Source of the DNA: Methylacidimicrobium sp. AP8
GTDB taxonomy: Bacteria; Verrucomicrobiota; Verrucomicrobiia; Methylacidiphilales; Methylacidiphilaceae
DNA length: 64,000 nt
Assembly (NCBI RefSeq): GCF_903064525.1
Contig: NZ_LR797830.1
Location: forward strand, 868,001 to 932,000
Direction of reading: 5' to 3'
The notes under the pieces: generated by a model
Told to the model about the DNA's origin: nothing
What the model saw: the letters and a program-made list of their open reading frames with translations, nothing else
Databases searched by the model: none
Program-made: the position numbers and the translations under genes
Part shown: in pieces, positions 1 to 9,708 of the stretch
Layout: each line of letters starts with the position of its first letter
Numbering within the stretch: the first letter of the stretch is position 1

Positions 1-631
1 CGACCATCTTTTGGACGATCTCCTTCTCTTCCACACGGGAAAGAAGCTCGATGTAACGGCGTGCGATCGTAGTCGACAGGGAGAGCTGGGCGACGGCGAA
101 CTCGGCCATGGCGGCGCGCGCCTCGCCTACGGCCGCGCGGATGCGCGCGCGGTCCTCGCCCCACAAGTCGACGTGATAGGTGAAAAAGGCGGGGCTGTAG
201 TCGGCGAACGCGAAGGAGCGGCCTCCGAAGGGCCCGAAGAAGCTCGAGCCGGGGATCTGCCAGATGCCGAGGGTGTCGTTCAAGAGCCAAGGCCGCCCTT
301 CGAGCCCGGGAAGCAGCCGTCCCCGCTCGTGAGCGGCGATAGCCCAGGAAGAGCGGATTCTGTCGGCGGCCGCCCGCAGTCCCGGATTTCCGGAAAGCGC
401 TTCGTCCAGGATCCGGTCAAGCTCGGAGGAGTGTAAGTCTTTCCACCAGAGAGGGCGGGTCCATTCCGGAGAGGGGCGGACGGGCCCCGCGGCAGCCAAC
501 GTCTTCTCCATCGGCGGAAGCGGCATCTTTTGCGCCACCGGGGTGCCCTTAGGGAGGAAGGCGCACCCCGTCAGGGCCATGGCTCCGGAGAGAAGCGGTG
601 CGGCACGGAAAGAAAAGAGGAATCGAATCAT
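1..631 (-). CDS. RND-type outer-membrane efflux lipoprotein (NodT/TolC family), 3' end beyond window
   Basis: Reading the minus strand from ATG 631 gives a protein with a short hydrophobic leader ending in a lipobox (LTGC near residue 23), so a lipid-anchored outer-membrane protein is expected. The following region fits the NodT branch of the TolC family: WW-K-DL near residue 62, LDEALSGNPGLRAAADRI near residue 80, and a coiled segment with the LWGEDRARIRAAVGEARAA pattern typical of the periplasmic helical barrel. About 210 residues are present; the rest runs off the window at base 1. The start overlaps the stop of the upstream MFS gene (ATGA), so the two are translationally coupled and probably form one export system in which the MFS pump is the inner-membrane part. 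No adaptor gene is visible here. The substrate cannot be read from sequence. Confidence 0.85.
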   Translation of the reverse strand, partial: MIRFLFSFRAAPLLSGAMALTGCAFLPKGTPVAQKMPLPPMEKTLAAAGPVRPSPEWTRPLWWKDLHSSELDRILDEALSGNPGLRAAADRIRSSWAIAAHERGRLLPGLEGRPWLLNDTLGIWQIPGSSFFGPFGGRSFAFADYSPAFFTYHVDLWGEDRARIRAAVGEARAAMAEFAVAQLSLSTTIARRYIELLSRVEEKEIVQKMV

Positions 632-2184
632 GGGTTTCCGCTTTCCTGAAGCCAGCGGCGGGCCAGGCGCACGACGGGGACCAGCGCCAGCATGGCGGCC
701 ATCACCAGAAAGCCCCAGGCTGCGAAGCGGAAGGCATCCTCGAGGCTAAGAATGTTGGCGTGGAGGAGCAGGCGGTGGTTGAGCAGCCATCCCAAGCCTT
801 GCTCTTCCCCGAGTCCCGATTGGTGCAGGCGGTCGAGAACCTCGTCGGTCATGGGTCCGAATGGGGGGAAGGTCTCGGTGAGGCGCTTCTGGTCAAAGGC
901 GGTTCTCCGGTAGAGGATCGACACGAACCCGTCGATGCCCAATCCGCTGGCCAGAGCCCGGAAGGAGGCGCTGAGCTCAAGGGCGTAAGCCTGCTTGCGC
1001 GGAGAGAGTCCGGCCACCATCAATCCGCCCAGCGGGCGCAAAAGCGTGCCCAGGCAGAGTCCCTCGAGGACTTGGGTGCCGAGGATCGGGAAGAACCAAG
1101 AGCGACGCTCGAAATAGTCGTAGTAGCTGAAGAGCCAGCAATAGAGGGAGAAGAGGAGGAGGTTTCCGCAGGCGAAGAGGCGGAGGTGGTGCGCCTTGGG
1201 CGGCAGCTGGCTGAAGAGTCCGGCAGCGGGTAGAGAAAGGAAGAGAAGGGGAACAAAGATTTGGGCGGCGAGGAACGAGGTGAAGCCGCCGAAGCTCGGG
1301 AGCTGGACGCGGACGAGCAGAGTCGTCCAGAGGCCGAAGAAAAAGAAGAAGGCGACGGTCATCGTCAGGATGCCGACGCTGAAGCCTGGCCGCAGGAAGA
1401 GGCGCAGGTCGATCAGGGGATAGCGTTCGCCGAGCTCCCAGACGACGAAGTAGGCGATGGCGATCAGCCCGCCTAGCAGGAGCCCGACGACCAAGGGAGA
1501 GTTGTACCAATCGTAATCGTCGCCCATGTTGAGGGCGGACTGGATCGAGAGGATTCCCGATCCCAGAAGGAGAGCCCCGATCCGATCCCAGGGCCGGCTG
1601 GGACGGACGTCCGGCCGTCCGGCCAGAAGCACGCAAATCTCGCCGGCCAGGAGCAGGAGCGGAGCATTCACCAAGAACCAGCTCCGCCAACCCCACCGTT
1701 CCTCCATCAAGGCTCCAGCGACCGGGCTCAGCGAGTACGGAGCGAGCCCGGCCATGCTCCAGAAAGCGGCCACGACGGGCCTCCGCTCCTCCGGATGTTG
1801 CTCGAGCAGGATCGTCTGGGCGAGCGGGACTGCGACGCCCGACCCAAAACCTTGCAGGATCCTTCCCCCCAGAAACGGGAGGAAGGTGGGGGCGGCGGCG
1901 CAGAGGAGGCTCCCGGCGGCGGCCGTCCATATCGACCCGCGAAAAACCTCCAGATAGCCGAAGCGCGCGGAAAGGGCCGGGCCGAGGACGAGGCCGAACG
2001 CTTGGGCCGCGAAAAAGTCCCCCATCGTCCACGGCCCGTGGCTGGGGCTTACTCCGAAGGCCCCCATCGCATGCGGATTGATGGCGTTGTAGGAACCGGC
2101 GTTGAAAAGCGCCAGAAAATAGGCCGCGATCGATGCGCCCGAGAGCAGTAGGGATTGACGCGGGGAAAGCGGCTCTCCGTTCAT
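628..2184 (-). CDS. MFS drug-type efflux transporter (DHA2/EmrB-like)
   Basis: About 518 residues with some 14 hydrophobic segments, the size of the 14-TM DHA2 (EmrB/QacA) subgroup of proton antiporters. The segment around residues 95-190 carries the expected motifs, including GGRILQGFGSG and, in TM5, SPVAGALMEERWGWRSWFLVN, split here as SPVAGALMEE and WGWRSWFLVN, with the motif-C-like proline and glycines. ATG 2184 is chosen over the upstream ATG 2241 because AAGGAG lies about 10 bases before it and the protein then begins just ahead of the first membrane helix. The gene ends in an ATGA overlap with the outer-membrane lipoprotein gene, which suggests a tripartite export system. Substrate is unknown. 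Confidence 0.85.
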   Translation of the reverse strand: MNGEPLSPRQSLLLSGASIAAYFLALFNAGSYNAINPHAMGAFGVSPSHGPWTMGDFFAAQAFGLVLGPALSARFGYLEVFRGSIWTAAAGSLLCAAAPTFLPFLGGRILQGFGSGVAVPLAQTILLEQHPEERRPVVAAFWSMAGLAPYSLSPVAGALMEERWGWRSWFLVNAPLLLLAGEICVLLAGRPDVRPSRPWDRIGALLLGSGILSIQSALNMGDDYDWYNSPLVVGLLLGGLIAIAYFVVWELGERYPLIDLRLFLRPGFSVGILTMTVAFFFFFGLWTTLLVRVQLPSFGGFTSFLAAQIFVPLLFLSLPAAGLFSQLPPKAHHLRLFACGNLLLFSLYCWLFSYYDYFERRSWFFPILGTQVLEGLCLGTLLRPLGGLMVAGLSPRKQAYALELSASFRALASGLGIDGFVSILYRRTAFDQKRLTETFPPFGPMTDEVLDRLHQSGLGEEQGLGWLLNHRLLLHANILSLEDAFRFAAWGFLVMAAMLALVPVVRLARRWLQESGNP

Positions 2185-2316
2185 GGGTCTGGCACTCCTT
2201 GCAGCGGCGAGGCAGCGAGCTACAAGCAGATGAAATGCCAACCCACGCGCTCTCTGGGGCGGCGAAGGATAGGCTGTCCAAAGTTCTCAAATTTCGTGAA
2301 TGTCACCAAAAATAGA

Positions 2317-4179
2317 TTATTTGGATCCTGGAGAGGAGGGGAGGAGGCCGAGCTTTCTCATCCGGTATCGGAGGGTATTCGGGTGAAGGCCCAGACGGGT
2401 AGCCGCCCCCAGCGGGCCGGAGATACGCCAGCGGCTCTGCTCGAGAGCTTCGCGGATCTGCTGCTGCTCGATTTTCTGGAGGCGGCGAGCGAGGGGAGCA
2501 GGCGAAGCGGCAGGCGGGGCGAAGGAAGAGGGATTCTCGAGGGGATCGATCTCCACCAAAGGACCGGTGGAGAGGATCACGGCCCGCTCGATAATGTTCT
2601 GCAGCTCCCGAACGTTCCCGGGCCAGGAATAGGCCGCGAGTCGTTCCAGCGCGCCGGCGCCCAAGGCGACGGCGGGCTTCCCCAGCTTAGCCGAGAAGCG
2701 CCGGAGGAAAGCGTGGGCCAGAAGGGGAATATCTCGGGGTCGCTCCCGCAGGGGAGGGATTTCGATCGGGAAGACGTGGATCCGGTAGAAGAGGTCGGAG
2801 CGGAAGCGCCCCTTCCGGACGTCCTCTTCAAGGCGGCGGTTGGTCGCGGCGATGAGGCGCACGTCGGTCCGCAGTGTCCGGGTGCCGCCGACCCGCTCGA
2901 ATTTTCCGTCTTGAAGGACGCGGAGAAGCTTGGCTTGCGTCGAAAGCGGGAGCTCCCCGATCTCATCGAGGAAAAGCGTCCCTTGATCCGCGAGCTCGAA
3001 TCTTCCCTTGCGCTCCTGTACCGCTCCGGTAAACGCACCTTTCTCATGGCCGAAGAGCTCGCTTTCGACCAGCTCCGAAGGGAGCGCGGCGCAATTGACG
3101 CTAACGAGGATCGCCCCGCTGCGCCGGCTTTTGCGGTGAATGGCACGCGCTAAAAGCTCCTTGCCGGTGCCCGTCTCCCCTTGGAGCAGGACCGTGGCGT
3201 CGGTCGGAGCGACCTGCTCGATTTGCCGGAGAACCGCGCGCCCGTTGGGGGATTCCGTGAGAAACTCTCCGATCTCCTCTTCCCGGGAGAGCTTCTCCTG
3301 CAGATACTCGTTCTCGAGCCGCAGGCGTTGAATCGCTTTCTCGGCGCCGCGGAGCGCGCCCACGTCGCGGACGCTCAAGGTGAAGAGCGGGTGGCCGCCG
3401 ACGCGGGTTGCCGTCAGGGTGGCTTGAATCGGAAACTCTTCCCTACCTTCCCGGAGGCCGTGGAGCCCCTCCGGGATCCAGATCGGCTCCGGATCGCTCT
3501 CGGCACCGCAGAGGGTCAAAAACCGGCAAAAGACCGGGCGGCATCGCGGGGAGAGAAAGAAATCGACAGGCCGCCCGAGCGCATCGGCCCGGCCGATGCC
3601 GAAGAGGCGCTCGGCCGCCCTGTTGAAGAGTTGAAGGCGGAGATCCTCCCGAAAGCAGAGGAGCGCATCCATCGAAGAGCCCAGGATGGCGGACAGACGC
3701 GCCTCGCTCTCCGCCAGGCGTTCCTCGGAAAGGCGCGGAGCGGTCCGGTCCCTGTGGGTCTGGACGGCCGCCACGACCTTTCCGGACGGATCGGAAAGGA
3801 GCACCGCCTGGGTCGCCAGGTAGCGCCGTTCCCCGGAAGGGAACGAGCACCAGTGATCGATGCGGATGTTGTCCGTGGAAAAGCGAGTCGGAATCGCTGC
3901 CGGGTAAAGCTCGGAAAGGCGGTCGAGCTCCTGGTCGAGAAGAAGATCGGCCAGCGTAGGTAGGCGCTCGGGAGAAAAGGCTTCCCGATGCCGATCGGTG
4001 TGCAGAACCTCCTCGGCGCAGAGGCCGGTCATGCGCGCGCACGCCCGGTTCCAGAAGAGGACCCGGTGGCCGGGATCGAGGATGAAGAGAGCTTCCGGAA
4101 GCTGGTCGAGAAGGAGGTCGGTCCAGGGGAAGGGAAGGGTGCTCGAAGAAAAGCTCCGATCGGATCTGCTCATCCCCAT
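2317..4179 (-). CDS. sigma-54-dependent transcriptional activator with PAS domains
   Basis: 620 residues. Two PAS-like sensor regions (about 20-145 and 155-275) precede a linker coiled coil and an AAA+ sigma-54 interaction domain. Walker A is GETGTGK at 334-340 and the sigma-54-binding loop GAFTGA is at 381-386; Walker B ([10 protein letters not shown]) follows. The C-terminus is a Fis-type helix-turn-helix ending in [19 protein letters not shown]. There is no receiver domain, so it is likely a one-component sensor acting through PAS ligands or redox state. It is transcribed away from the nnrS-nirK locus, and control of that locus is a reasonable but unproven guess. A second in-frame ATG lies at 4173; neither has a clear ribosome binding site. 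Confidence 0.93.
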   Translation of the reverse strand: MGMSRSDRSFSSSTLPFPWTDLLLDQLPEALFILDPGHRVLFWNRACARMTGLCAEEVLHTDRHREAFSPERLPTLADLLLDQELDRLSELYPAAIPTRFSTDNIRIDHWCSFPSGERRYLATQAVLLSDPSGKVVAAVQTHRDRTAPRLSEERLAESEARLSAILGSSMDALLCFREDLRLQLFNRAAERLFGIGRADALGRPVDFFLSPRCRPVFCRFLTLCGAESDPEPIWIPEGLHGLREGREEFPIQATLTATRVGGHPLFTLSVRDVGALRGAEKAIQRLRLENEYLQEKLSREEEIGEFLTESPNGRAVLRQIEQVAPTDATVLLQGETGTGKELLARAIHRKSRRSGAILVSVNCAALPSELVESELFGHEKGAFTGAVQERKGRFELADQGTLFLDEIGELPLSTQAKLLRVLQDGKFERVGGTRTLRTDVRLIAATNRRLEEDVRKGRFRSDLFYRIHVFPIEIPPLRERPRDIPLLAHAFLRRFSAKLGKPAVALGAGALERLAAYSWPGNVRELQNIIERAVILSTGPLVEIDPLENPSSFAPPAASPAPLARRLQKIEQQQIREALEQSRWRISGPLGAATRLGLHPNTLRYRMRKLGLLPSSPGSK

Positions 4180-4855
4180 CCGCCCGGATCAACCGCGGCC
4201 GCCCGCCGTTTCCCGCGCGCCATAACCAAGGTCCATCGCTCTCCCCGGCGACCATACTCCACCGGGGGGCTCCCGCTCCAGCCCGAATCTCCTGGAGCGG
4301 CTGTCCGTGCTCGATGCCGTAGCGAAAAGCTCCGGGTGCCGTACCTCCAGGAGAATGCGTCCGGCACCACTCCCGGAAAGAGGCGTGCGTTCCTGCCGGA
4401 TGGCCTTCGGCCGGCGATGGTGGATGTCCCGCCGGCGGGAAGCTTCACCAGTGCCCCCGGTGCGGAAGGTGAGGCCGACCGAAACGAAGAGGATCGCCAG
4501 GAGCGTCAACGCTACGATATGGACGCCGAGCATCGGCAGCAAGGCGAGGGAGAACCCGAAGCAGAGCGTGTGTGGCAGAGCCGGCGGTCAAACCGACCAA
4601 AGCGAGCTCGCCCATGTCGATCGGCTCGCATGGCGAGGCATTCCGTTTTTGCTTGTCGACGGCCTTTCTTTCTTTGCGTGCGAGAAGGCTTGGCAAAGCA
4701 AGGGCCGGCCACCAATCTTCTCCTAAATACAGCCGGGGCCGGCGCTCGGCCGGCGGGCGAAGGGACGTCGTCGCCGGGCCGGGGAAAGCGGGGCCCCGGA
4801 CGGGAGGAAGCAAGGGCATAGGCGACGCCGAGCGGACCGCCGCGGCGAAGACAGT
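4180..4855. other. 676-base gap with a possible degraded membrane-protein fragment
   Basis: No convincing intact gene. On the minus strand about 4590-4430 encodes a hydrophobic stretch (TLCFGFSLALLPMLGVHIVA followed by LTLLAILF) that resembles the membrane part of DUF2062-type proteins, but the frame has a stop close upstream and then runs into arginine-rich nonsense sequence to 4189. This looks like a remnant rather than a gene. The gap must also carry the promoters of the minus-strand regulator and the plus-strand nnrS-like gene; I could not find a clean -24/-12 sigma-54 promoter. Confidence 0.35.
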
Positions 4856-6117
4856 ATGGAAACGGATGCGACCCCCGAGCTGACCGGACCACTTCCGCCG
4901 GCCGCCTACCTCCGCCGCTGTGTCCGGGAGCCCTATCGGCTCCTCTTTCCGCTGGGCACGGTCTTCGGGTTCCTCGGAGTGGCGGTCTGGCCGCTGGCGG
5001 CTTTGGGATGGGCGCCCTGCCCGCCGGCGCAAAGCCATCCCCGGCTCATGATCGAAGGATTCGTCGGTTCCTTCCTTATCGGATTCCTTGGAACCTCGGT
5101 GCCCCGCCTCCTCGAGATCCAGCCGCTGAGCGGAAACCTGCTCCTGCTTCTCTCCGTCACGCTCTTCACGGGAAGCATCTTCCAGCTCCTCGGCGGACAG
5201 TGGGCGGGGGACCTGCTCTTCTGCTTCGCTCTCCTTCTACCCATGACCTTTTTTGCTTTGCGCTTTCGCGAACGGAAGGGCAGCGCGCCTCCGAGCTTGC
5301 TCCTGGTGCTCTTGGGCGCGGCAGGAGGGGTGGCCGGAGCCTTCCTGCAGGCGGAGAAGGCGGCCGGAACCCGGATGAGCCCGCTCCTGCAACAGTTCAG
5401 CGCGCTGCTGCTTTTTCAAGGGCTGCCTCTCTTTTCGCTTCTTGGCTTAAGCGCCTTCTTCCTGCCGCGGCTCTACGGCGGGGAGGGCGAAAACATCGAC
5501 CCGGCCGCGTGCCGACGTTCGGGTCGAGGGCTTGGGCCGGCGCTGCTCGCCGCGGGGGCGGGACTGCTGATCCTCGCCAGCTTCTTTCTGGAAGCGGCGG
5601 GGCAGCGCCTCGGGGAGGGCTTCTCCGGGTGGGAACGGCCGCGGGGTATCTCGCGCTCAGCTTACCTTCCGCGCCCGAGCTTCTCGGCCGGGGAACCGTC
5701 GCTGCCGCCGCCCGGCTGGCCCTTGCGCTTTCCCTGCCGGGCTTGCTCCTCGGCGCCTTTTTCGCCCCGGCGGGCTTTCTCCACCTTTTCTTCCTGGGCG
5801 GCGCCGGCTTGATGATCCTGGCCATCGGCGTCCGCGTCGTCTACGGCCTGAGCGGGAGAGGCTTTCTCCTCCGATTCCGCTTCATCCCGTTCGAGTTCGC
5901 CATCCTCGGAGTGATGGCGGCGCTGGTCGCCCGGATCGCCGCCGACTATCTTTCTTCCTGGAAGTCCCCGCTGCTTTCCGTCTCTGCCGTTCTCTGGTTG
6001 GCATCCCTGGCCCTTTGGATGGTGGTCGTGCTCCCCTTCGTCCTCTGCCCGGATAGGGAAGAGACGGCTGCCGGAGATGGAGGAGCCGCGTCCTCGGCCC
6101 GGAGTGAGCAGGAGTAG
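4856..6117 (+). pseudogene. NnrS-like haem/copper membrane protein gene, apparent frameshift
   Basis: The first part, from ATG 4856, encodes membrane segments with features of the NnrS family, including HPRLMIEGFVGSFLIGFLGT near residue 65. The homologous reading then leaves this frame: from about base 5640 the family-like sequence (FLHLFFLGGAGLMILAIGVR, VVYGLSGRGF and further helices) is in the frame one base earlier, ending at TAG 6117. The switch lies in about 5600-5645, a G/C-rich stretch with short G runs, and fits loss of one base. If intact the protein would be about 420 residues with about 12 helices. NnrS proteins protect against nitric oxide stress. The gene lies directly before nirK. 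It may be a true pseudogene or a base error in the assembly. Confidence 0.7.
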
Positions 6118-6178
6118 CGGTGCGGGGCGGGAAGAGGTTTCCCGCAGAAGCATGCTTGGGAAACGGGCAGGCCGCATT

Positions 6179-7222
6179 ATGGTAAGAACCGTGAAGGGAG
6201 AAGGGACGCCCCCAAGGTCTTCCTGGCCGGCCGCCGGGATTCTCCGGCTATTCCTGGGCCTCCTCCTTGCCGGGCTGCCGGTCATCTGCAGGGCTGGGGA
6301 GAGCGCGGCAGCCGATATCAGCCGCGACCCCTCGGACCTTCCCGGCCCTCTGCCGCGCCGGGGCCCGAAGCTCCTCCGGATCGATCTGTTGGCCCTGGAA
6401 ACCGAAGGTAGGCTTACCGATGGGTCTACCTTTCGATATTGGACTTTCGGCGGGAAGGTCCCGGGCCCCTTTTTGCGTGTCCGCGTCGGGGACACCCTGG
6501 AAGTCCACCTCCGTAACGATCCCGGTTGCCGGATGGTCCATTCGATCGATCTTCACGCGGCGTGGGGCGATTCGGGCGGCGCGATGCTCAGCCAGACCTT
6601 GCCGGGCGGGGAGAAGACGTTCACCTTTCGGGCGCTCAATCCGGGGCTCTACCTTTACCACTGCGGGACGCCCGTGGTGGCGCAGCACATCGCCAACGGG
6701 ATGTACGGCCTCATCCTGGTCGAGCCTCCCGGCGGGCTGCCGAAGGTGGATCGGGAGTTCTACATCATGGAAGGGGAAATCTACACTTCGGGAGGCTTCG
6801 GCGCATCCGGCTTCCAGGAACCCGACTTCAGGAAGATCCTGGAGGCGCGGCCGGATTACTTCGTCTTCAACGGCTCGGTCGGCGCTCTGGTCCGGCACCC
6901 TTTGCGAGCCAAGGTCGGCCGGCGGATCCGGATCTTCTTCGGCAATGCCGGACCGAGCACTTCCGCCAACCTTCACGCCCTAGGGGCCATCTTCGAAAAG
7001 GTCTACGAGGACGGAAGCCTGGCAAGCCCTCCCATGGAGAACAGCTGCTCGATCTTCGCTCCATCGGGAGGAGCGGGATTCGTCGAGTTTGTTCCCAAGG
7101 TTCCCGGAAGCTATCCGCTGGTCGACCACTTTTTCTTCAAGCAGGAAAAGGGGCTAGGCGGGAGTCTGGTGGTCGAGGGGCCGGCCGATCCCTCGATTAT
7201 TCATGAAGGGGCCGTCCGATAG
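6179..7222 (+). CDS. nirK: copper-containing nitrite reductase (NO-forming)
   Basis: Two-cupredoxin-domain enzyme that reduces nitrite to nitric oxide in the periplasm; about 347 residues with an N-terminal signal sequence. Domain 1 has HSIDLH, which gives the type 1 His, the catalytic Asp and a type 2 His, followed by YHCGTPVVAQHIANGMYG with the type 2 His, type 1 Cys, His and Met ligands in family order. Domain 2 has NLHALGAIFEKVYEDG with the second catalytic His, and PGSYPLVDHFFFK with the third type 2 His. The spacing is closest to AniA-type enzymes. The start is uncertain: ATG 6179 puts the leader at the N-terminus, while ATG 6152 and 6077 are also in frame. It follows the nnrS-like gene and overlaps the next small gene, so the three probably form one transcript. 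Confidence 0.92.
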   Translation: MVRTVKGEGTPPRSSWPAAGILRLFLGLLLAGLPVICRAGESAAADISRDPSDLPGPLPRRGPKLLRIDLLALETEGRLTDGSTFRYWTFGGKVPGPFLRVRVGDTLEVHLRNDPGCRMVHSIDLHAAWGDSGGAMLSQTLPGGEKTFTFRALNPGLYLYHCGTPVVAQHIANGMYGLILVEPPGGLPKVDREFYIMEGEIYTSGGFGASGFQEPDFRKILEARPDYFVFNGSVGALVRHPLRAKVGRRIRIFFGNAGPSTSANLHALGAIFEKVYEDGSLASPPMENSCSIFAPSGGAGFVEFVPKVPGSYPLVDHFFFKQEKGLGGSLVVEGPADPSIIHEGAVR

Positions 7223-7709
7223 CCTGAGGAAACGCCGCCTGCGGCCGTTTCTTCGACTCGGGATCTGGATCTCCGTCTTTGCCGCCTTCGCCTTCCCTCT
7301 CCGGGCGGGGAGCGTACGGTGGGTGGCCGAGGAGAAGCCCATCCCGGGGCCGGTATTCACCTTGGGCCCTCCCGCCTCGTCCTTCGAAAAGCATGAGGGG
7401 GTCTCCTTCTACGCCGCCGCGCCTCCCTTTCCTTGGAAGGTTCTCGGGAAGCTCTACTACCGGGGCGCGACCGAGATCTGGGCATCTCCCTTGGGGCGGG
7501 GCCGGCTCTGCGCGGCGGCTCACGAGCACCGGTGCGATACCTTGATGCTCGTCAACCGGAACCTTACCTATCTGGGGAGCCCCGGCAATCCGCGCGACAT
7601 TCCTCTCTCTTCCGGGATGAGCGGATGGCGCCCGATGGAGGAGTTCGGTCCTGCGCACCCGCATTACCGGGTCGACGCCGTCTTCCTCGCCGGCCGGCGG
7701 GAACGGTAG
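7203..7709 (+). CDS. secreted protein of unknown function downstream of nirK
   Basis: 168 residues with a basic start and hydrophobic segment (about 13-36, ending FPLRAGS) typical of a signal peptide. The mature part has two Cys (LCAAAHEHRC, residues about 102-110) in a His-containing stretch, which could bind a metal or form a disulfide, but I do not recognise the family. It overlaps the end of nirK by 20 bases, which strongly suggests co-expression, perhaps as an accessory of nitrite reduction. That role is an inference from position only. Confidence 0.7.
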   Translation: MKGPSDSLRKRRLRPFLRLGIWISVFAAFAFPLRAGSVRWVAEEKPIPGPVFTLGPPASSFEKHEGVSFYAAAPPFPWKVLGKLYYRGATEIWASPLGRGRLCAAAHEHRCDTLMLVNRNLTYLGSPGNPRDIPLSSGMSGWRPMEEFGPAHPHYRVDAVFLAGRRER

Positions 7710-7726
7710 GCGTTGGAGGCCGTTCT

Positions 7727-8287
7727 TCAATGCGGGGCCGGGCTCGATCCGGGCTCCGGCGCCAGGAAGAGATAGATGGCCCGGTAGGGAACCCGGGCGA
7801 TCTCGCCCGCCCGGGTAGGCGGCGTCGCCGGCGCGGCTCCGCCCAAGGTGTCGATCCGAAGGGCGCGGGTCACGGCGGAGAGCACCCCGGCGGGGCCGGT
7901 GCTTTTGACCGGGACCACCAGCCAAGGGACATCCGCCGCAGTGCGGCCCGGCACCTGGGCTAGCGGGGGCCCCGCCCCCTCGATGCGGCTTCCGTCCGCC
8001 GCCTCCCAGCAGGGACCGCGAAAATGGCGGCCGATCTTATTCCCCGCGGGATCCTCGAGGGTCGCCTCCGGTTCTTGGAAGACCCAGCGGAGAGCGCCGG
8101 GAGACCCTGCGGGCCCCTGCGCCTTGTAAATCTGGACGCCCGTCGCGCGGGCGACCCACACGAGCCGGGCGGAGTGCGGCAGCGGAAGGCTCGGCTGCGG
8201 GGGAAGTTGCGCGGCCCGGGAAAGCGGGGCGATAGGGAAAAACAGACCGAGCCCGGCCAAGAGAAGCCGGTACAGGCGCTTGGGCAT
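7727..8287 (-). CDS. secreted DUF3455-family protein
   Basis: 186 residues with a signal peptide (about 1-26, ending LSRAAQ). The mature protein shows the DUF3455 pattern: GVQIYKAQ near residue 50, WVFQEPEA, a G-K-HF-GP-W segment near 85, then VPWLVVPVKSTGPAGVLSAV and RIDTLGGAAP near 120-150, and a C-terminal YRAIYLF strand. The function of DUF3455 is not established. The start has AAGGAAG seven bases upstream. It converges on the nirK transcript with 17 bases between the stop codons. Confidence 0.82.
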   Translation of the reverse strand: MPKRLYRLLLAGLGLFFPIAPLSRAAQLPPQPSLPLPHSARLVWVARATGVQIYKAQGPAGSPGALRWVFQEPEATLEDPAGNKIGRHFRGPCWEAADGSRIEGAGPPLAQVPGRTAADVPWLVVPVKSTGPAGVLSAVTRALRIDTLGGAAPATPPTRAGEIARVPYRAIYLFLAPEPGSSPAPH

Positions 8288-8543
8288 CGAGACTTCCTTT
8301 TTGGCCGAAACCTTTTTTTTCTCCGTTGAGGAAAGCGAAAGAAGCGCCGCGGTGTCAAGCCGTTCGCCGCCGCAACGATCCCTTTCTGATCCTCGACGCG
8401 CTCATTTTCGCCGACAGGCAAAGCCGTGCGTTTACAACTTTTTCTTTCTAAGACAAGGAGTTCTGTTACAATTAAATGCAAGTCAAGCCGTTCCTTTCGC
8501 AACGGAAGGGAGCGATCACAACAGCTGATGGGAGGCAGAAAAC
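8288..8543. promoter_or_regulatory. divergent intergenic region, AT-rich
   Basis: 256 bases between divergent genes. The part from about 8420 to 8540 is clearly more AT-rich than its surroundings (TTACAATTAAATG near 8465), as expected for promoters of the secreted proteins on either side. I cannot assign -35 and -10 boxes with confidence. Confidence 0.35.
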
Positions 8544-8954
8544 ATGAAAAACATGAAAAAAATGACGTTGCTCGTGGCTGCTATCGTGCTGCTGGGATTC
8601 GGGGCGGGCGTCCGCCCACTCCATGCGCAAGAGCACCATGAGACCTCGATGGAGCTCCACCATATGCACTTGGTCATCAACCATGCGGTGGAGATGGCGA
8701 CCGAGGGCTGCAACCTCGCTATGCTGGGAGAGATGAACATGGCCCCCGGTGTCGACGAACAGGCGGTCGAGCATGGGAGAGGGATGATGCGGGAAGGCAA
8801 GGCGCTCATAAAGAGCGTGTTGCAAAGCAAGGCGATGACCAAGCTCCACGAAAAGGGAGCAGGGGAAAGCAAGGAGATGGCCTATACCCACAAATTAGCG
8901 GAGGCTGCGCTCGCCTACATCGACCGGCTGGAGGAGATGCATTCGGTTCGATAA
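8544..8954 (+). CDS. small secreted His/Met-rich protein, unknown function
   Basis: 136 residues; signal peptide about 1-29 ending PLHAQ. The mature part is helical and rich in His, Met and Glu, starting EHHETSMELHHMHLV, and has one Cys (GCNLAM). His and Met clusters of this kind are common in periplasmic copper-binding proteins, and the gene stands between a copper nitrite reductase locus and copper-dependent methane monooxygenase, so a copper-storage or buffering role is plausible but only inferred. GGGAGG lies about ten bases before ATG 8544. No homologous family is recognised. Confidence 0.75.
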   Translation: MKNMKKMTLLVAAIVLLGFGAGVRPLHAQEHHETSMELHHMHLVINHAVEMATEGCNLAMLGEMNMAPGVDEQAVEHGRGMMREGKALIKSVLQSKAMTKLHEKGAGESKEMAYTHKLAEAALAYIDRLEEMHSVR

Positions 8955-9031
8955 GGCCGTCGGCCGGAATGGGAAAGAAGGGGCTCGGGCGTCCTGTCCG
9001 GCGACGGACGGCGCTCGGGCCTCTGCCGTTC

Positions 9032-9598
9032 TCACCGCCGCGGCTTTTTCAGGGTAAGCGCCGAAAGGTCCTGCTCGGCCGTCTTCAAGTTCTCCCGGTC
9101 GAGGGTGTCCATCTGGTGGCGGCAGTAGAGCATGCAGCGCAGGACGATCACTTGGCGCATCAGGCTCCGGGTCAGGGCCAGCTTCTTTTGCCACGTCTGA
9201 AATTCGGGCGCCGTGCCTGCGTTCTCCGCCAGGGCTCCTCCCTGCGTGGGGAAGTGCGCTTCGCCGGGCAGAGTCTCGAAGAGAATGATCGTGGGCGGAT
9301 GGAAGAGAGGGTGGAAGTGTCGCCCGTCGTCGATCAGGCGAACCTCCCATCGCGCCGCGACCCGGGACTGCTCCGGCTCCGGGACGACCGTCAGCCTTTC
9401 GATCTTTTCTCCGGGATAAAGATCCTTTTCGATTAGTGCCCGAATCTGGGCCTCAGGGGAACCGCGACCCGTCGGCGGAAAGGAGGACGGGCCGGCTTGC
9501 GAGCAGGAAAGGGTCCCCAAGAGGCAGAAAACCGCAAGGAGGGCGCGTGCTCCATTGAACCGGAGGCGCTCCGCACGAAATTCCAGCGGGCCGGCCAT
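9032..9598 (-). CDS. putative lipoprotein of unknown function
   Basis: 188 residues from ATG 9598, which has AAGGAG about six bases upstream; the open frame extends further but that part is not protein-like. The leader (about 10-34) ends in LGTLSC, a lipobox. The mature part has a mixed alpha/beta segment with RVAARWEVRLIDDGRHFHPL and a helical tail with two Cys (RCMLYCRHQMD). I do not recognise a family. It converges on the small His/Met-rich gene. Confidence 0.7.
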   Translation of the reverse strand: MAGPLEFRAERLRFNGARALLAVFCLLGTLSCSQAGPSSFPPTGRGSPEAQIRALIEKDLYPGEKIERLTVVPEPEQSRVAARWEVRLIDDGRHFHPLFHPPTIILFETLPGEAHFPTQGGALAENAGTAPEFQTWQKKLALTRSLMRQVIVLRCMLYCRHQMDTLDRENLKTAEQDLSALTLKKPRR

Positions 9599-9708
9599 AG
9601 GGACTCCTTCGTTTCCACGCCCATCGTCATTGTCGCTCCGCGGCGCAATATAAGCCCGTTTCCGCCTGACGCAATTCCTCCGGCGGAGTTTGCCGCTGCC
9701 GCCGGCCG

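Noticed and set aside
4500-4855. Sigma-54 promoter upstream of the nnrS-like gene
   Set aside because: Several TGGC and TTGC fragments occur but none with the correct GG-ten bases-GC spacing.
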